Of a DNA stretch of 64,000 bases, positions 17,518 through 26,484 are shown in pieces. This DNA comes from JAVBNT01 sp031551355. GTDB lineage: Bacteria; Vulcanimicrobiota; CADAWZ01. The notes under the pieces are model-generated. The model was given only the letters and a program-made list of their open reading frames with translations, had not been told where the DNA came from and made no database searches. Location of the stretch: assembly GCA_031551355.1 (NCBI GenBank), contig JAVBNT010000005.1:1-64000 (forward strand), in the 5' to 3' direction. Positions within the stretch are counted from its first letter, which is position 1. The number at the start of each line of letters is the position of its first letter. The translations under genes were made by a program, and so were the position numbers.

Positions 17518-18356
17518 CTACAAACAGCATAAAATTTCTCGTGCGGGAATCCTGAGTCGGAGGGAATTATATGACTCATAGTCAATTTGATTGCGTTTGT
17601 TGTAGATTGTCCGGTGACCGAAGTACAGGCTGCAAAAAACGGTGAGGCATACCGATGTGCATATCGCGATCATTATGGCTATCTGGTACATTATCGCCGT
17701 GAGCGGCATTGTTCCCGATAATATTTGTCCTGTCATCATTCCGGGCAGTGAAACAATCCCCAGCCAAGCATTGAATTAAGTGTCGGTAACAGGGCCGTTT
17801 CCAGTGCATTATTTACATACGGCAGCAATATTTTTTTCGGTGCCGCTCCCAGATTCAAAAGTACTTCTGTTTTTAGTTTCTGACTTTTAAGACTGCTGTG
17901 GAAAGTGTCCAGCCCCAGACTGACCCCGGTCATTGAATTGACGAAAATCATACCGCTTATGGGGATCATATATTGGGGATTAAAAATGTTTACGCCGATA
18001 ATTATCTGCAGAAAATAGATTATTATCAATAATCCGGGAAGCGCTATGGATATGGAAATTATTGTTTTGAAATTTGTGTTTATGTGCGGCGTTTTAGACA
18101 ATACCCGCTTTATACAGAAAAAAATCATTGAAAAGAGATAAATTATGACAAATGCCGGATGGGGGTTTTTAAATATATAGGTTAAAATAAATCCGGCCAG
18201 AATCAGCTGTACGGTCATTCGTATACTGGCCCATATCAGCATTTTTGTCCTGTCTATCTTTGCATATTTCATAACCCCAAGAACAATCAGCAGCAGTAAG
18301 TATATAAGGCTGAATTGGAGTATATTTATGTTTATTACGCTTGTGTTGTTATCCAT
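17518..18356 (-). pseudogene. fetB: FetB-type (UPF0014) ABC permease, frameshifted
   Basis: The first frame (18356 to 17736) gives an N-terminal membrane part ending TALLPTLNSMLGWG, then runs out of frame to a stop. The second frame (from about 17757 down to 17518) continues IVSLPGMMTGQILSGTMPL, the strongly conserved UPF0014/FetB segment, and the last membrane helices. One missing G in the run corresponding to plus-strand 17758-17761 explains the break. FetAB is an inner-membrane exporter tied to iron homeostasis and peroxide tolerance in E. coli. If the shift is real the permease is dead while the ATPase gene is intact. A homopolymer sequencing error is possible. Confidence 0.85.
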
Positions 18357-18972
18357 TTTCCAAATTTATAATATTCTCCGCGTAATTTTGTGTAAGCGTG
18401 TCATCATGGCTTACAATGATGAGAGTTTTGCCGCTGTTTTGGGAAAAAGAGATTATATTTTCCAGCAGTGCGGCTCCGTTTTCTCTGTCCAGTGCTGCCG
18501 TTGGCTCGTCAAGCATAAGTATTTCCGGCAGAAATGACAGATATATGGCAATAAATGCGCGGTGTTTTTCTCCTCCCGACATTGATGAGCAGTCTTTGCT
18601 TAGCGGAAAATCCGCCCGGCATATCTGCAGAAAATTTTTTATGGTTTCATCTGCCGGGGGAGTTTCTTCCCGGTAATAATAGAAGTCATGAAAATTGCCG
18701 CGGATGGTTTTATCGAATAAAAATACGGACTGATTTACAAGTGAAATGTTTTTTCTTAATTCCAGCGTGTCTGTTTGCGATATATCGGTTTGTTTGTAAT
18801 AGATATGTCCTGCCGACGGAGTCAGCGAGGCGTTGAAAAGTTTCAGCAGTGTGGATTTTCCGGCGCCGCTTTTGCCGGTTATGAATGTCGGTTGCAGCGG
18901 ATATATTTTTATATCCTGATATTTGATGATATCTTTAAATTTTAAACCGGCGGTTTCTAAAATAGGCTCCAT
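18349..18972 (-). CDS. fetA: FetA-type ABC transporter ATP-binding protein
   Basis: This 207-residue ATPase has Walker A GKSGAGKST near residue 33-41, a Q-loop NQSVFLF, signature MSGGEKHR and Walker B ILMLDEPTAALD, then the switch His in IIVSHD. Its length and the overlap of 8 bp with the UPF0014 permease downstream identify it as the FetA/YbbL partner. It energises the exporter from the cytoplasmic side. A 3-bp gap separates it from the upstream PNPOx-like gene, indicating an operon. Confidence 0.9.
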   Translation of the reverse strand: MEPILETAGLKFKDIIKYQDIKIYPLQPTFITGKSGAGKSTLLKLFNASLTPSAGHIYYKQTDISQTDTLELRKNISLVNQSVFLFDKTIRGNFHDFYYYREETPPADETIKNFLQICRADFPLSKDCSSMSGGEKHRAFIAIYLSFLPEILMLDEPTAALDRENGAALLENIISFSQNSGKTLIIVSHDDTLTQNYAENIINLENG

Positions 18973-18975
18973 TTT

Positions 18976-19398
18976 TTAATTGCGGACCTCAAAGTCTTCA
19001 GATTTGAAGTTACTGTAATATCTGCCCGATTCGGCGCTGAATTTAAGAACGCAGTAATCGGGATCGGTAACTCCCAGGGAATAATAGATCGTATCGCCTT
19101 CCCGCCAGATCATTTCTTTGCTGGCATTGTCTTCAAGCACTTCCATTGTGCCTTTGAGCATCACGCCGCGGAAAAAACGTTTGTCAAAAAAGTATATGCA
19201 TGCGTTGGGATTTTTTCTGTAATGTGCAACACGCATTGACGAAGTGTTGGTCGTAAAATAAAATGTGCTTATGTTTTCCCTTTTTCTGGGCGGCAGCATT
19301 GCTTTCATGTTCGGAAAGCCGTCTTCATCGACGGAACTTATAAATGATACTCCCTGTTTGTCGATTAAATTGCCGATTGTTTGCTCAGGATCTCTCAT
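18976..19398 (-). CDS. Pyridoxamine 5'-phosphate oxidase-fold protein (general stress protein 26-like)
   Basis: This 140-residue split-barrel protein contains GVSFISSVDEDGFPNMKAM, STFYFTTNTSSMR, NPNACIYFFD and VMLKGTMEV. This is the order of the GSP26/PNPOx-like family, which binds flavin or a deazaflavin. Its substrate is unknown. It is first in a minus-strand run with fetA and fetB. SD GGAGACAAAAC lies before the ATG. Confidence 0.87.
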   Translation of the reverse strand: MRDPEQTIGNLIDKQGVSFISSVDEDGFPNMKAMLPPRKRENISTFYFTTNTSSMRVAHYRKNPNACIYFFDKRFFRGVMLKGTMEVLEDNASKEMIWREGDTIYYSLGVTDPDYCVLKFSAESGRYYSNFKSEDFEVRN

Positions 19399-19472
19399 GT
19401 TTTGTCTCCGTTAAAAATTGTTGTTTGTTTTCAATTATTATAATCAGTTTCAGTATTTTCCGGAATTTAAAG

Positions 19473-20591
19473 TTATTCCTCAAAATATCCACAGTCTTCA
19501 ATACTGACAGCTATTATTTTTTTCAGGTGGTTGGCGATATAGAAGACAAGCAGAAGCCCATCTAGCTCTTGCGATTTTGCTGTGTAAACATAAGCCGTTT
19601 GATTTTCTCTCAAATTTCCTGATATTGTATTTTCATCGTCATAACCTTCCTTTAATCTTGGCGGTCCGTATTTTTCAATCAGTAAGCCGATTGAATCCCC
19701 TGGTTTTATGCCTCTTGTAGTCCCAAGATTTGTGGCATAAATTTCAAATATTTTTTCGTCTAAAATATCAGTATCAATGTAGCCTTTTTCAAAATTATAA
19801 AAATGGGAACCTAAAAAGGAAATACCATCTTTTTTCAAATTGCCCAAATACTGTTTGGCAAGGTTCATATTAAATTTATCGCTAAGTTTGAACGGTCCTA
19901 TTTGATAGTCGCTAAACTGCAGGGGCTTCGCCGGTGTTGGCGTTTGTTTAGCTGCCGCCGCTGTCTTTGCAGGACCCAGCGAGCAACTGATGGTGATTGC
20001 GCAGACCTGTATCTCATTGACAGGGATGCCGACGCCCGGTCCGTGTTCTACGGTCAGCGTTTCACCCGGCCGTGCCGCTGCGCCTTTAGCCTCATAAATT
20101 GCAGCATAAGCGCCATTGGCTTTTTGCTGTGTTTTTGTGGGTGTGCCGTAAGTTTTTATAACCGTCCCGGGCATCGTGCCTAAACTAACATGGTGCTCCG
20201 TCGCCAACAAAAGGCTGTTCGTGTAAATGGACCAGATTTTATTGTCGATGACGGTAAAAATCAGTTTGTCGAAAGGTTTCATATGCGGTCTTTTGTCGAT
20301 AAAGAGAATCTCCTCGGCGAAGTGACTGCCCGCAGGATTGACATTTGATTTTGTATAATATCCGTCTTTTCCCACCGTCACGCCAATTTTCTTTATCTCT
20401 GCCGGCGCGCCGAATAACTTTTGTGTGGCTTCCTGATTCCAAGTATCTCCGCAGCGAAGCTTCAGGTTAGCATTATCGCTGTTGTTAAGATAAAAACCTT
20501 TGTTAATATTGGATGCGCTGCCTGAATCTGCTGCATAACCTCTGCCACAAAGTAAGGTCAGTAAAAAAACGATAATAACTGTTTTATACAT
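19473..20591 (-). CDS. Secreted protein of unknown function with two related domains
   Basis: A clear signal peptide (VIIVFLLTLLCGRGYA, cleavage near residue 20) leads into two domains of about 160 residues joined by an Ala/Thr/Pro linker near 210-225. Both domains hold similar motifs: an IYTN or IYATNL segment after a hydrophobic strand, followed by a GxxPGxxIxxYGTP or KPGDSIGLLIEKYGPP block and YAAIYEAK or AYVYTAKS. That suggests an internal duplication. The family was not recognised. It is exported and probably periplasmic. SD AGGAG lies before the ATG. Confidence 0.75.
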   Translation of the reverse strand: MYKTVIIVFLLTLLCGRGYAADSGSASNINKGFYLNNSDNANLKLRCGDTWNQEATQKLFGAPAEIKKIGVTVGKDGYYTKSNVNPAGSHFAEEILFIDKRPHMKPFDKLIFTVIDNKIWSIYTNSLLLATEHHVSLGTMPGTVIKTYGTPTKTQQKANGAYAAIYEAKGAAARPGETLTVEHGPGVGIPVNEIQVCAITISCSLGPAKTAAAAKQTPTPAKPLQFSDYQIGPFKLSDKFNMNLAKQYLGNLKKDGISFLGSHFYNFEKGYIDTDILDEKIFEIYATNLGTTRGIKPGDSIGLLIEKYGPPRLKEGYDDENTISGNLRENQTAYVYTAKSQELDGLLLVFYIANHLKKIIAVSIEDCGYFEE

Positions 20592-20649
20592 ATACTTTCT
20601 CCTGATTTGATATTTAGCGTCATTGATATTTTTTTGTGATCGGACTGTT

Positions 20650-21168
20650 TTAGAGCGGATTTCTGTATGATTTCAGATGTTTTTTGATTTTTTTCATTGC
20701 CCAGTCGTAGTGGCTCCCGGTGGCACTGATAAAATATGCGCCCAGTGTTGTGCTTTTTGTCCATTTGTATACGGATTTGTCAAACAGTTCCTCATTTGTA
20801 TGTGATTCTATCAGCTCCATTACCGTTTTATGGCTTTCCTGCAGTAATTTTTTTGCATCGGGCAGGGAAGTGCTCTGATATTTTTTCCAAATTTCCATAT
20901 TAAGATCGGGAAGTGTTTTCCAGGTATACCCTTTACCGGGAACATCGGGGGTTCCTTTTTCCAGGGTGCCGGTCTTATGCCAGCTTTCAACCATTTTATG
21001 CCATTCATATAAATGAACGAGCACGTCGCGTAAATTTTTATCCCTGTCCTCAAACAGGAAGATCGTATTTTGTTCTTCTTCGGTCATAGAGTCAATCAGT
21101 TTGTGCAGTCTGGCAAATTGCTCGTTGGCAGCTTTAATCAGCTCCGGTTTACTTGTCGGTCTTGGCAT
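20650..21168 (-). CDS. ClbS/DfsB-family four-helix bundle protein
   Basis: This 172-residue protein begins MPRPTSKPELIKAANEQFA, followed by DVLVHLYEWHKMVESW, as in the DinB-like ClbS/DfsB family. The end reads GSHYDWAMKKIKKH. ClbS gives self-protection against colibactin by hydrolysing its cyclopropane, but most homologues have no known substrate. No biosynthetic cluster is nearby, so only the fold is claimed. SD AAGGAGAAC precedes the ATG. Confidence 0.9.
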   Translation of the reverse strand: MPRPTSKPELIKAANEQFARLHKLIDSMTEEEQNTIFLFEDRDKNLRDVLVHLYEWHKMVESWHKTGTLEKGTPDVPGKGYTWKTLPDLNMEIWKKYQSTSLPDAKKLLQESHKTVMELIESHTNEELFDKSVYKWTKSTTLGAYFISATGSHYDWAMKKIKKHLKSYRNPL

Positions 21169-21305
21169 AAGTGTTCTCCTTGGGCTTATTTTTATTATCT
21201 GAGTATATGCTGCTTATTTTAGCATGGCAAATATGACAGCGGTATGTCATCAATGATTGGGAAGCTCTTAAAAGCTTTGTCTGATACTTTTTTTATTGCG
21301 GAGTT

Positions 21306-21845
21306 TTATTTTTGATTTGCTTTCATTTTTTCATAAATTGAGGAAATATATTTTTCGCATAATTCCCAATCGGCTTTTGATGTTTTTGCATAAAAATTAA
21401 CAAGGTATACGCGGTTTTTTTTCAGTTTGGGCGGGTTGTCTATTTTTACCCCGGCGATGAAGTCTTGTTCCAAACAGCAAAAAATATCCATGTATCCGTA
21501 ATCGCTTCTGATGATAATCGTGTTGAAATCAGAAAGTTCGGGGTTGCAGCAGATATTTCTCTGTCCTATGGCGGGTTCCAAATAAGCATGAAACCGTTCA
21601 AAATCATAATGAGGGTTGTCGTTATATTTGTTGCAGAAGGTTTGGCGATCGCCTTTTTGCAGAATGAATTTTTTTACTTCGTTGAATTGCTTAAACGTCA
21701 TTAGGTCTGTTATGTCAATATAAACCGCGCGCCCGGTATCAATGACCTGACGGTGTTTTTTTGTATTGACGCCCCAGGATTTTCCGTTGGCAAAGAAACA
21801 TAAAAATGCCAGAGAAAGTAAAAAAACAATTGCAAATTTAGGCAT
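21306..21845 (-). CDS. Secreted protein of unknown function
   Basis: A signal peptide (residues 1-25, hydrophobic FAIVFLLSLAFLCFFA) precedes about 150 residues of mixed composition with three Cys-containing segments (QTFCNK, NICCNPE, IFCCLEQ), suggesting disulfides or metal binding after export. No family was recognised. It lies 10 bp after the stop of the IEEIPL-repeat gene on the same strand and is probably cotranscribed with it. Confidence 0.7.
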   Translation of the reverse strand: MPKFAIVFLLSLAFLCFFANGKSWGVNTKKHRQVIDTGRAVYIDITDLMTFKQFNEVKKFILQKGDRQTFCNKYNDNPHYDFERFHAYLEPAIGQRNICCNPELSDFNTIIIRSDYGYMDIFCCLEQDFIAGVKIDNPPKLKKNRVYLVNFYAKTSKADWELCEKYISSIYEKMKANQK

Positions 21846-21855
21846 ACGGTATCCT

Positions 21856-22704
21856 TTAATTCAGAGGTATTTCTTCTATTTGCAGGTCCTGGCTTTTTTT
21901 GCTTGCCGGTGCTGTTGATTTTTTGGTATTCAACGGTATTTCTTCAATGCCTGGGCTTTGATTTGTTTTCTTGGCCGGGGCAGTTTTTACCGGCTTGGAT
22001 TTTGCAGACGGTTGATTGTTTAAAGGTATTTCTTCAATGCCCGAACTCTGATTGTTATTTTTAGCCGGTGCCGTTGACTTGGGCGCCGATGCACCCGTAC
22101 CGCTTAAGGGAATTTCTTCTATTGCCGGAGCATTATTATTTACATTGCCGGATGCCGGTGATGATTTTGAGTTTAAAGGAATTTCTTCAATGCCCGAAGG
22201 CTGTGTTTTATTACCGGAATCAAGCGGTATTTCTTCCGGCATAGGTATACTGTCGGTATCCTGAGCCGCGTCGTCGGAAGGTTCCGTTGAATGCTGCTCA
22301 TTTTGTGATGATTCCGGTTCATTTGTCTGTGAATCGGTTTCCTGCTCTGTGGCCTCTTCCCCCTGAGGTTCGAGAAGCTTTATATCTACTTTTATGTTCA
22401 TATTTTTAAGATACAGCAATGGCTCATCTTTAAAAGATCGGTAGCATATTTCGCGGCAAAAATTAAACCGCTTGCCGTATATCGTTTCATGGTAAATACT
22501 TGCACTGCTCACCGGTTTATTGCATACGGGGCAATGTTCCTGTTCTGCCGGCGGTTTTTGAGCGCCGGAGGTTTCGGTCATTTTGGGCACCGGTTCCGGC
22601 ATAATTTTACTTTTAACCATCATAAACGCCCCAAAAACAATGAGCATTCCTAAAATGATACCTATAAGCATAAATTGGGTAGTTGATAATTTAGGTTTGC
22701 TCAT
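21856..22704 (-). CDS. Membrane-anchored Cys-ribbon protein with IEEIPL repeats
   Basis: An N-terminal helix (about residues 10-30) anchors a small domain reading CPVCNKPV then FNFCREICYRSF, a C-x2-C...C-x3-C ribbon like YHS/TRASH metal-binding modules. An acidic linker follows. The last 120 residues are Pro/Ala/Lys/Ser-rich and contain six copies of an EEIPL motif, five of them IEEIPL, spaced 20-30 residues apart, the last at the very C-terminus. The motif looks like a docking peptide in a disordered tail, and its partner is unknown. It is followed downstream by the secreted Cys protein and preceded by the ComEA-like gene. Confidence 0.75.
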   Translation of the reverse strand: MSKPKLSTTQFMLIGIILGMLIVFGAFMMVKSKIMPEPVPKMTETSGAQKPPAEQEHCPVCNKPVSSASIYHETIYGKRFNFCREICYRSFKDEPLLYLKNMNIKVDIKLLEPQGEEATEQETDSQTNEPESSQNEQHSTEPSDDAAQDTDSIPMPEEIPLDSGNKTQPSGIEEIPLNSKSSPASGNVNNNAPAIEEIPLSGTGASAPKSTAPAKNNNQSSGIEEIPLNNQPSAKSKPVKTAPAKKTNQSPGIEEIPLNTKKSTAPASKKSQDLQIEEIPLN

Positions 22705-22723
22705 TATTCTAACCTCGTTTATT

Positions 22724-23383
22724 TTATTCTATAAAAATATATTTTCGACATTTCTCAATCGTTTTCTTTCTGATTCCGGGAATATTTTCTATTTCTTCAA
22801 TAGATTGCAGCCATCCCGATTTTTCCCGGTAGGCGATTATTTTTTCCGCGGTTTTATTGCCGATTCCGGGAATGGACTCGATCGTTTTCTGATCCGCCAG
22901 ATTGAGATTGACCATTTTGTCTCCGGGAGAGAGTTCTATTTCTTCAATTACATCCTCTTTATCCTGTCTTACATAATCGGTAACTTCCTGTTTTCGGTCT
23001 GTTTTACTTGCCGCTGTTTTTGACGGAACTCTTATTTTGTCTTCATTTTTTAAAATTTTTGCTAAATTTATATAATCTGAGCAGGCACTTTCAGTTAATC
23101 CGCCGGCGGCCTCAATCGCCCGGGCTGTGATGGTGGCTTTGGGAAAAGAGTAGACCCCCGGATTTTTAACATTGCCGCAGATGTGTACGAATATGAGATT
23201 TTCCCTGCCGGCTTGCTCAACTTTTTTTTCCGTTTTTTCGAATTCCGCCGTATTGGTTTCGTTTTTTGCGCCGTATATATCCGGTAGATCCGACTTCATT
23301 TTAAAGACTATTAAAATTGAGAGTATAATGCATATAATGATGAGAGTACCCGTTATGACTTTGTCCTGTATGCTGTTTTCCAT
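22724..23383 (-). CDS. comEA: ComEA-family helix-hairpin-helix DNA-binding protein
   Basis: An N-terminal membrane anchor (about residues 8-27) is followed by an SLBB-like beta-grasp domain with VHICGNVKNPGVYSFP and RAIEAAGGLTESA. A linker follows, then two HhH motifs with LNLADQKTIESIPGIGNKTA and IENIPGIRKKT. This is the standard ComEA order. ComEA binds double-stranded DNA outside the cytoplasmic membrane for natural uptake. The ATG at 23383 follows GGAGGG; an in-frame ATG at 23479 would add 32 basic residues before the anchor. With the ComF homologue at 33183 it suggests remnants of a competence machine. Confidence 0.92.
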   Translation of the reverse strand: MENSIQDKVITGTLIIICIILSILIVFKMKSDLPDIYGAKNETNTAEFEKTEKKVEQAGRENLIFVHICGNVKNPGVYSFPKATITARAIEAAGGLTESACSDYINLAKILKNEDKIRVPSKTAASKTDRKQEVTDYVRQDKEDVIEEIELSPGDKMVNLNLADQKTIESIPGIGNKTAEKIIAYREKSGWLQSIEEIENIPGIRKKTIEKCRKYIFIE

Positions 23384-23543
23384 GTTTTTCCCTCCTTTTT
23401 CTTTTATTTTACAATTGAGCGTATGCCGTTTTCTTACTTTTATGTTAAAAACTGTGCCGTGTTTGTTACAATTTTGCATGCAGGTTTATGCCGATGAAAA
23501 AGTGAAACTATATAATCAAATTGATGGATGAGGGTTTGGGTAT

Positions 23544-24575
23544 ATGTGTCGTTTTTTGTTGTTTTTTGATTTTTTTATTGTATTATTGTTGCTTTTTTCT
23601 TTGCCCGTTTTTGCCGGTCAAAAAAATAAGGCCGGATTTGAAAAAGATAAACTAAGCGGCTATTATCTTTATTCCTGGTCTCCTAATCAAAAAAAAATTG
23701 CCCTTGTTTATGAGTCTTGCGGCAGTAATAAAATTTTTATTTATTCTGTTGATAACGGAACTTTTTCACCTCTTACCGGATACGGACGAAATGAAATATT
23801 GCCGTCATGGTCTTCTGACTCTTCTAAAATTGCTTATTTTTCCGATAGGGATGGTGTTTGGAGTCTTTATGTCTATGACTTGAAGCGTTCTCTTGACGCT
23901 AAATATATGGCTGTCAATGAAATAACTCCGGTTACAACGGAGCCGGTTTGGTCGAGTGACAGTAAATTTTTGATTGTCAGTTCTCTGGCTGGAGGAAACT
24001 GGGATCTTTGGCGAGTTGACCTTAATGCAAAGAGAGTTTTACGCTTGACAAACGATCCCAGAAAAGAGCTTTCCGTATCGGTCTCCAACACCGATCGCAG
24101 AATATATTACTCATCCGTTGGTGATGATGACGCTTCCATATGTTCTGTAGATTTTAATGGCCATGATAAGCAGAACCACACATACAGTCCTGATGTGGCT
24201 CTTTTACCGGCTATTTCTGCGGACGGCTTGTATCTTTCCTTTGTAAAAAGCAGCGGTATGAGTTCTTCCATTGGTATTATAGCGTTGTATAACGGTGATA
24301 TTTCTTATGTTACCGGCGACAGCCATTGTAACACTTTGCCGAAGTGGTCACCTGACGGCCGGGAAATAGTTTTTCTTTCCGACAGGGGAGGGGTGAATAA
24401 CCTATGGCGGTTGAACGTTGTCAGCGGCAAAAGAACTGCTGTTACTTCTTATAAGTCACAAAGTTATTTTATGGGGTTAAAATGGGCGGGAGATGATTTA
24501 ATATCCTGGATTAGGTATAAAGACGGTGGTTTTTTGTTTGAGTATTGGGATAATGGCGTAGTAAAATCGCTTTGA
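23544..24575 (+). CDS. TolB-like beta-propeller secreted protein
   Basis: A signal peptide (residues 1-23) precedes at least four PD40/WD40-like blades. Repeats read WSPNQKKIALVYE, PSWSSDSSKIAYFSDRDG, PVWSSDSKFLIVSS and PKWSPDGREIVFLSDRGG. The amino-terminal TolB domain is absent, so this is a propeller-only relative. It probably serves as an interaction platform in the periplasm or on the surface. It is transcribed divergently from comEA. The start has only a weak ribosome site. Confidence 0.85.
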   Translation: MCRFLLFFDFFIVLLLLFSLPVFAGQKNKAGFEKDKLSGYYLYSWSPNQKKIALVYESCGSNKIFIYSVDNGTFSPLTGYGRNEILPSWSSDSSKIAYFSDRDGVWSLYVYDLKRSLDAKYMAVNEITPVTTEPVWSSDSKFLIVSSLAGGNWDLWRVDLNAKRVLRLTNDPRKELSVSVSNTDRRIYYSSVGDDDASICSVDFNGHDKQNHTYSPDVALLPAISADGLYLSFVKSSGMSSSIGIIALYNGDISYVTGDSHCNTLPKWSPDGREIVFLSDRGGVNNLWRLNVVSGKRTAVTSYKSQSYFMGLKWAGDDLISWIRYKDGGFLFEYWDNGVVKSL

Positions 24576-25102
24576 TTTTTGATTATAGATGCTTAACTGA
24601 ATTTAGTAAGTTTTAATAATTAAAGATGGCTCACCACTTCCCGCAGACTGCTTTTGTTTGCCTTATTTTTTGCGTTGAGGGTTCATATACTGTCTGTCTC
24701 TCACAGAGGGCGCAGAGGCCACGGAGGATAAATACCGATTAAAAACTCTCTGTGTGCTCCTATTCTCTGTGAGAAACCCTTTTCTCTTACATGCCGCGAA
24801 TATAACATTACAAGTTTTGTATAATCAATGCCGATGTTAATGCAAAGGTGAAAATCTGGAAATTGACAGTAAAATAGCCTTTTATCAGGTGTTTTTTTCT
24901 TTTAAGGCAATAAAAAAATATTGTCTGATGTTTAATTTTATTTAAAATTTTTAATGTTTGTTAAGTCAATTTAATAAATATTTTACAAATAAGACATAAT
25001 TGTCAATAATTGTCAATAAAATGGTAACAATTTTTAATTATGATAATTTCAGAGGAAGTTAACAGCTCCTAAACGTCAGAATTTGTAAGGGGGAAAAAGT
25101 AT
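24576..25102. other. Long intergenic region with repeat debris
   Basis: 527 bp without a gene. 24648-24685 matches the inverted-repeat arm and flank of the dispersed foldback element (CCCGCAGACTGCTTTTGTTTG), so it is a fragment of it. 24697-24777 is an imperfect palindrome built on CTCACAGAG/CTCTGTGAG. The rest is AT-rich leader for the next gene, containing a direct repeat ATTGTCAATAATTGTCAATA near 25000. A GGGGGAAAAAG site precedes 25103. Confidence 0.6.
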
Positions 25103-26290
25103 ATGAAAAAAATATTGACAACATTGGCAGTAGGTCTTGTATCTCTGGCTTTTGTCACCGCAGCAGATGCGGCAACAGGATCAAGAGTAGGACCGACAAT
25201 AAAAACGACCGATGTAAATGTTACCAATGGTCCCAGCAACTATAATATGTCTATTGATGTATGGTATGGTTATTCAGATGGCAGACGTATGGATGGCCAG
25301 TCGTCTCATCTTGTATTAAAATATTCTTATATCCCGGCCGTTAACGGAGAAATGAATGCTTCGTTCACTCTTTTGGAAGCATCAGGTTCAATGGCTCAGG
25401 ACTGGAATAACCAGGGTACATTCAGAGATGTCGGCTGGGGATTTGGCGGCGCTGCCGGCTTGGATGCAAACTCAGTTTCTTATTGGGATGATATTATCAG
25501 AGTTGCCAATAATACCAAAATATGTCCCGGCAGAACTCAGGCAATTGTCGATTTAAAGGGCAATGTTCTGGCCTCTTACAGCGGAAGCAACGGAGCCGAG
25601 TCTGTGTTAACCATCAATCAGGCTGCTTATAACAAGTTTCTCAATGACAATAAATCAACCGAATCCGTAATCAAAAGCGTTTCCAGCAGCGTAAGTTATG
25701 CATATGTTGACGGCGTTCTCACTCCCATTGAAAAAGAAGTAATTGAGAGAGAAGATCACGATGTTTACAATCTTGCGGTAACCAAAACAGTCTCTCCGAT
25801 AGTTCTTGATATCACGAACAGTGGAAAAATTCAGGCTTCAAACGGACAGTATCTCCCGCACGCAGGCGTAGACTTCAAAAACACAATTATAGCTGATTTT
25901 TATGGCGACGGTTTTGAAGTTGCTATGGAATGGGTTGGCCCTAATGATGGTCTGCTCGTCGCTCCTAAAGCTGACGGTACTGTCGATATGAGCTGCCTTT
26001 TCGGAACAGCCGGCGGATATGACAACGGTTATCAGAAACTTGCTCTCTATGCAGATGCCAACGGTATCGTAAAAGGTGACGCATTAAAAAGTCTCGCAGT
26101 ATGGCAGGATGCCAACGGTAACGGTATTGCCGATGCCGGTGAAGTAAAATCCTGCACGGAGCTGGGAATCACTTCAATAAATGCAAATCACAAAATGTTT
26201 GCCAGCACATTCGAAATGAATGGCAAGACCCAGAAAATGTGGGATTGGTGGCCTAATGCCTGTGAGCTTCAGAAGATCGCCAGCAAATAA
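25103..26290 (+). CDS. Secreted protein with calcium-type EF-hand-like C-terminal module
   Basis: A signal peptide ending AADAA (near residue 24) precedes about 200 residues of unrecognised, probably beta-rich sequence and a recognisable C-terminal part. VLDITNSGKIQ, then DFYGDGFEVAMEWVGPNDGLL, LYADANGIVKGDALKSLAVW and QDANGNGIADAGEVKS follow the pattern of the DxNGDG-type repeats found after hemolysin/RTX-like surface proteins, where Asp/Asn loops bind calcium. The end is MWDWWPNACELQ. It is likely released or surface bound. A strong intrinsic terminator follows, so it is a single-gene unit. Confidence 0.8.
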   Translation: MKKILTTLAVGLVSLAFVTAADAATGSRVGPTIKTTDVNVTNGPSNYNMSIDVWYGYSDGRRMDGQSSHLVLKYSYIPAVNGEMNASFTLLEASGSMAQDWNNQGTFRDVGWGFGGAAGLDANSVSYWDDIIRVANNTKICPGRTQAIVDLKGNVLASYSGSNGAESVLTINQAAYNKFLNDNKSTESVIKSVSSSVSYAYVDGVLTPIEKEVIEREDHDVYNLAVTKTVSPIVLDITNSGKIQASNGQYLPHAGVDFKNTIIADFYGDGFEVAMEWVGPNDGLLVAPKADGTVDMSCLFGTAGGYDNGYQKLALYADANGIVKGDALKSLAVWQDANGNGIADAGEVKSCTELGITSINANHKMFASTFEMNGKTQKMWDWWPNACELQKIASK

Positions 26291-26310
26291 GCCTCAATAA
26301 GAGTTGTCTC

Positions 26311-26354
26311 AAAATAAAAGACAGCCGCTTTTTCAAGCGGCTGTCTTTTATTTT
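26311..26354 (+). terminator. Strong intrinsic terminator
   Basis: A perfect 20-bp stem (26311-26330 with 26335-26354) has loop TTTC. The core ACAGCCGCTT/AAGCGGCTGT is flanked by A and T tracts, so it works in both directions. Confidence 0.9.
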
Positions 26355-26484
26355 GATAATTTTATTTATGAGTTACGACGTAGGGAGCGGCAACTTTATA
26401 GTGAAGTTCGGGACAAACCCATTTATCACTGCCGCCGGATTGTTTTTTCACCTGCAGCTAACAGGATGGAGCCCAAAAATTAAT

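Noticed and set aside
20650..21168. ClbS homologue as evidence of a colibactin-like cluster
   Set aside because: No PKS or NRPS genes nearby; the family is common outside such clusters.
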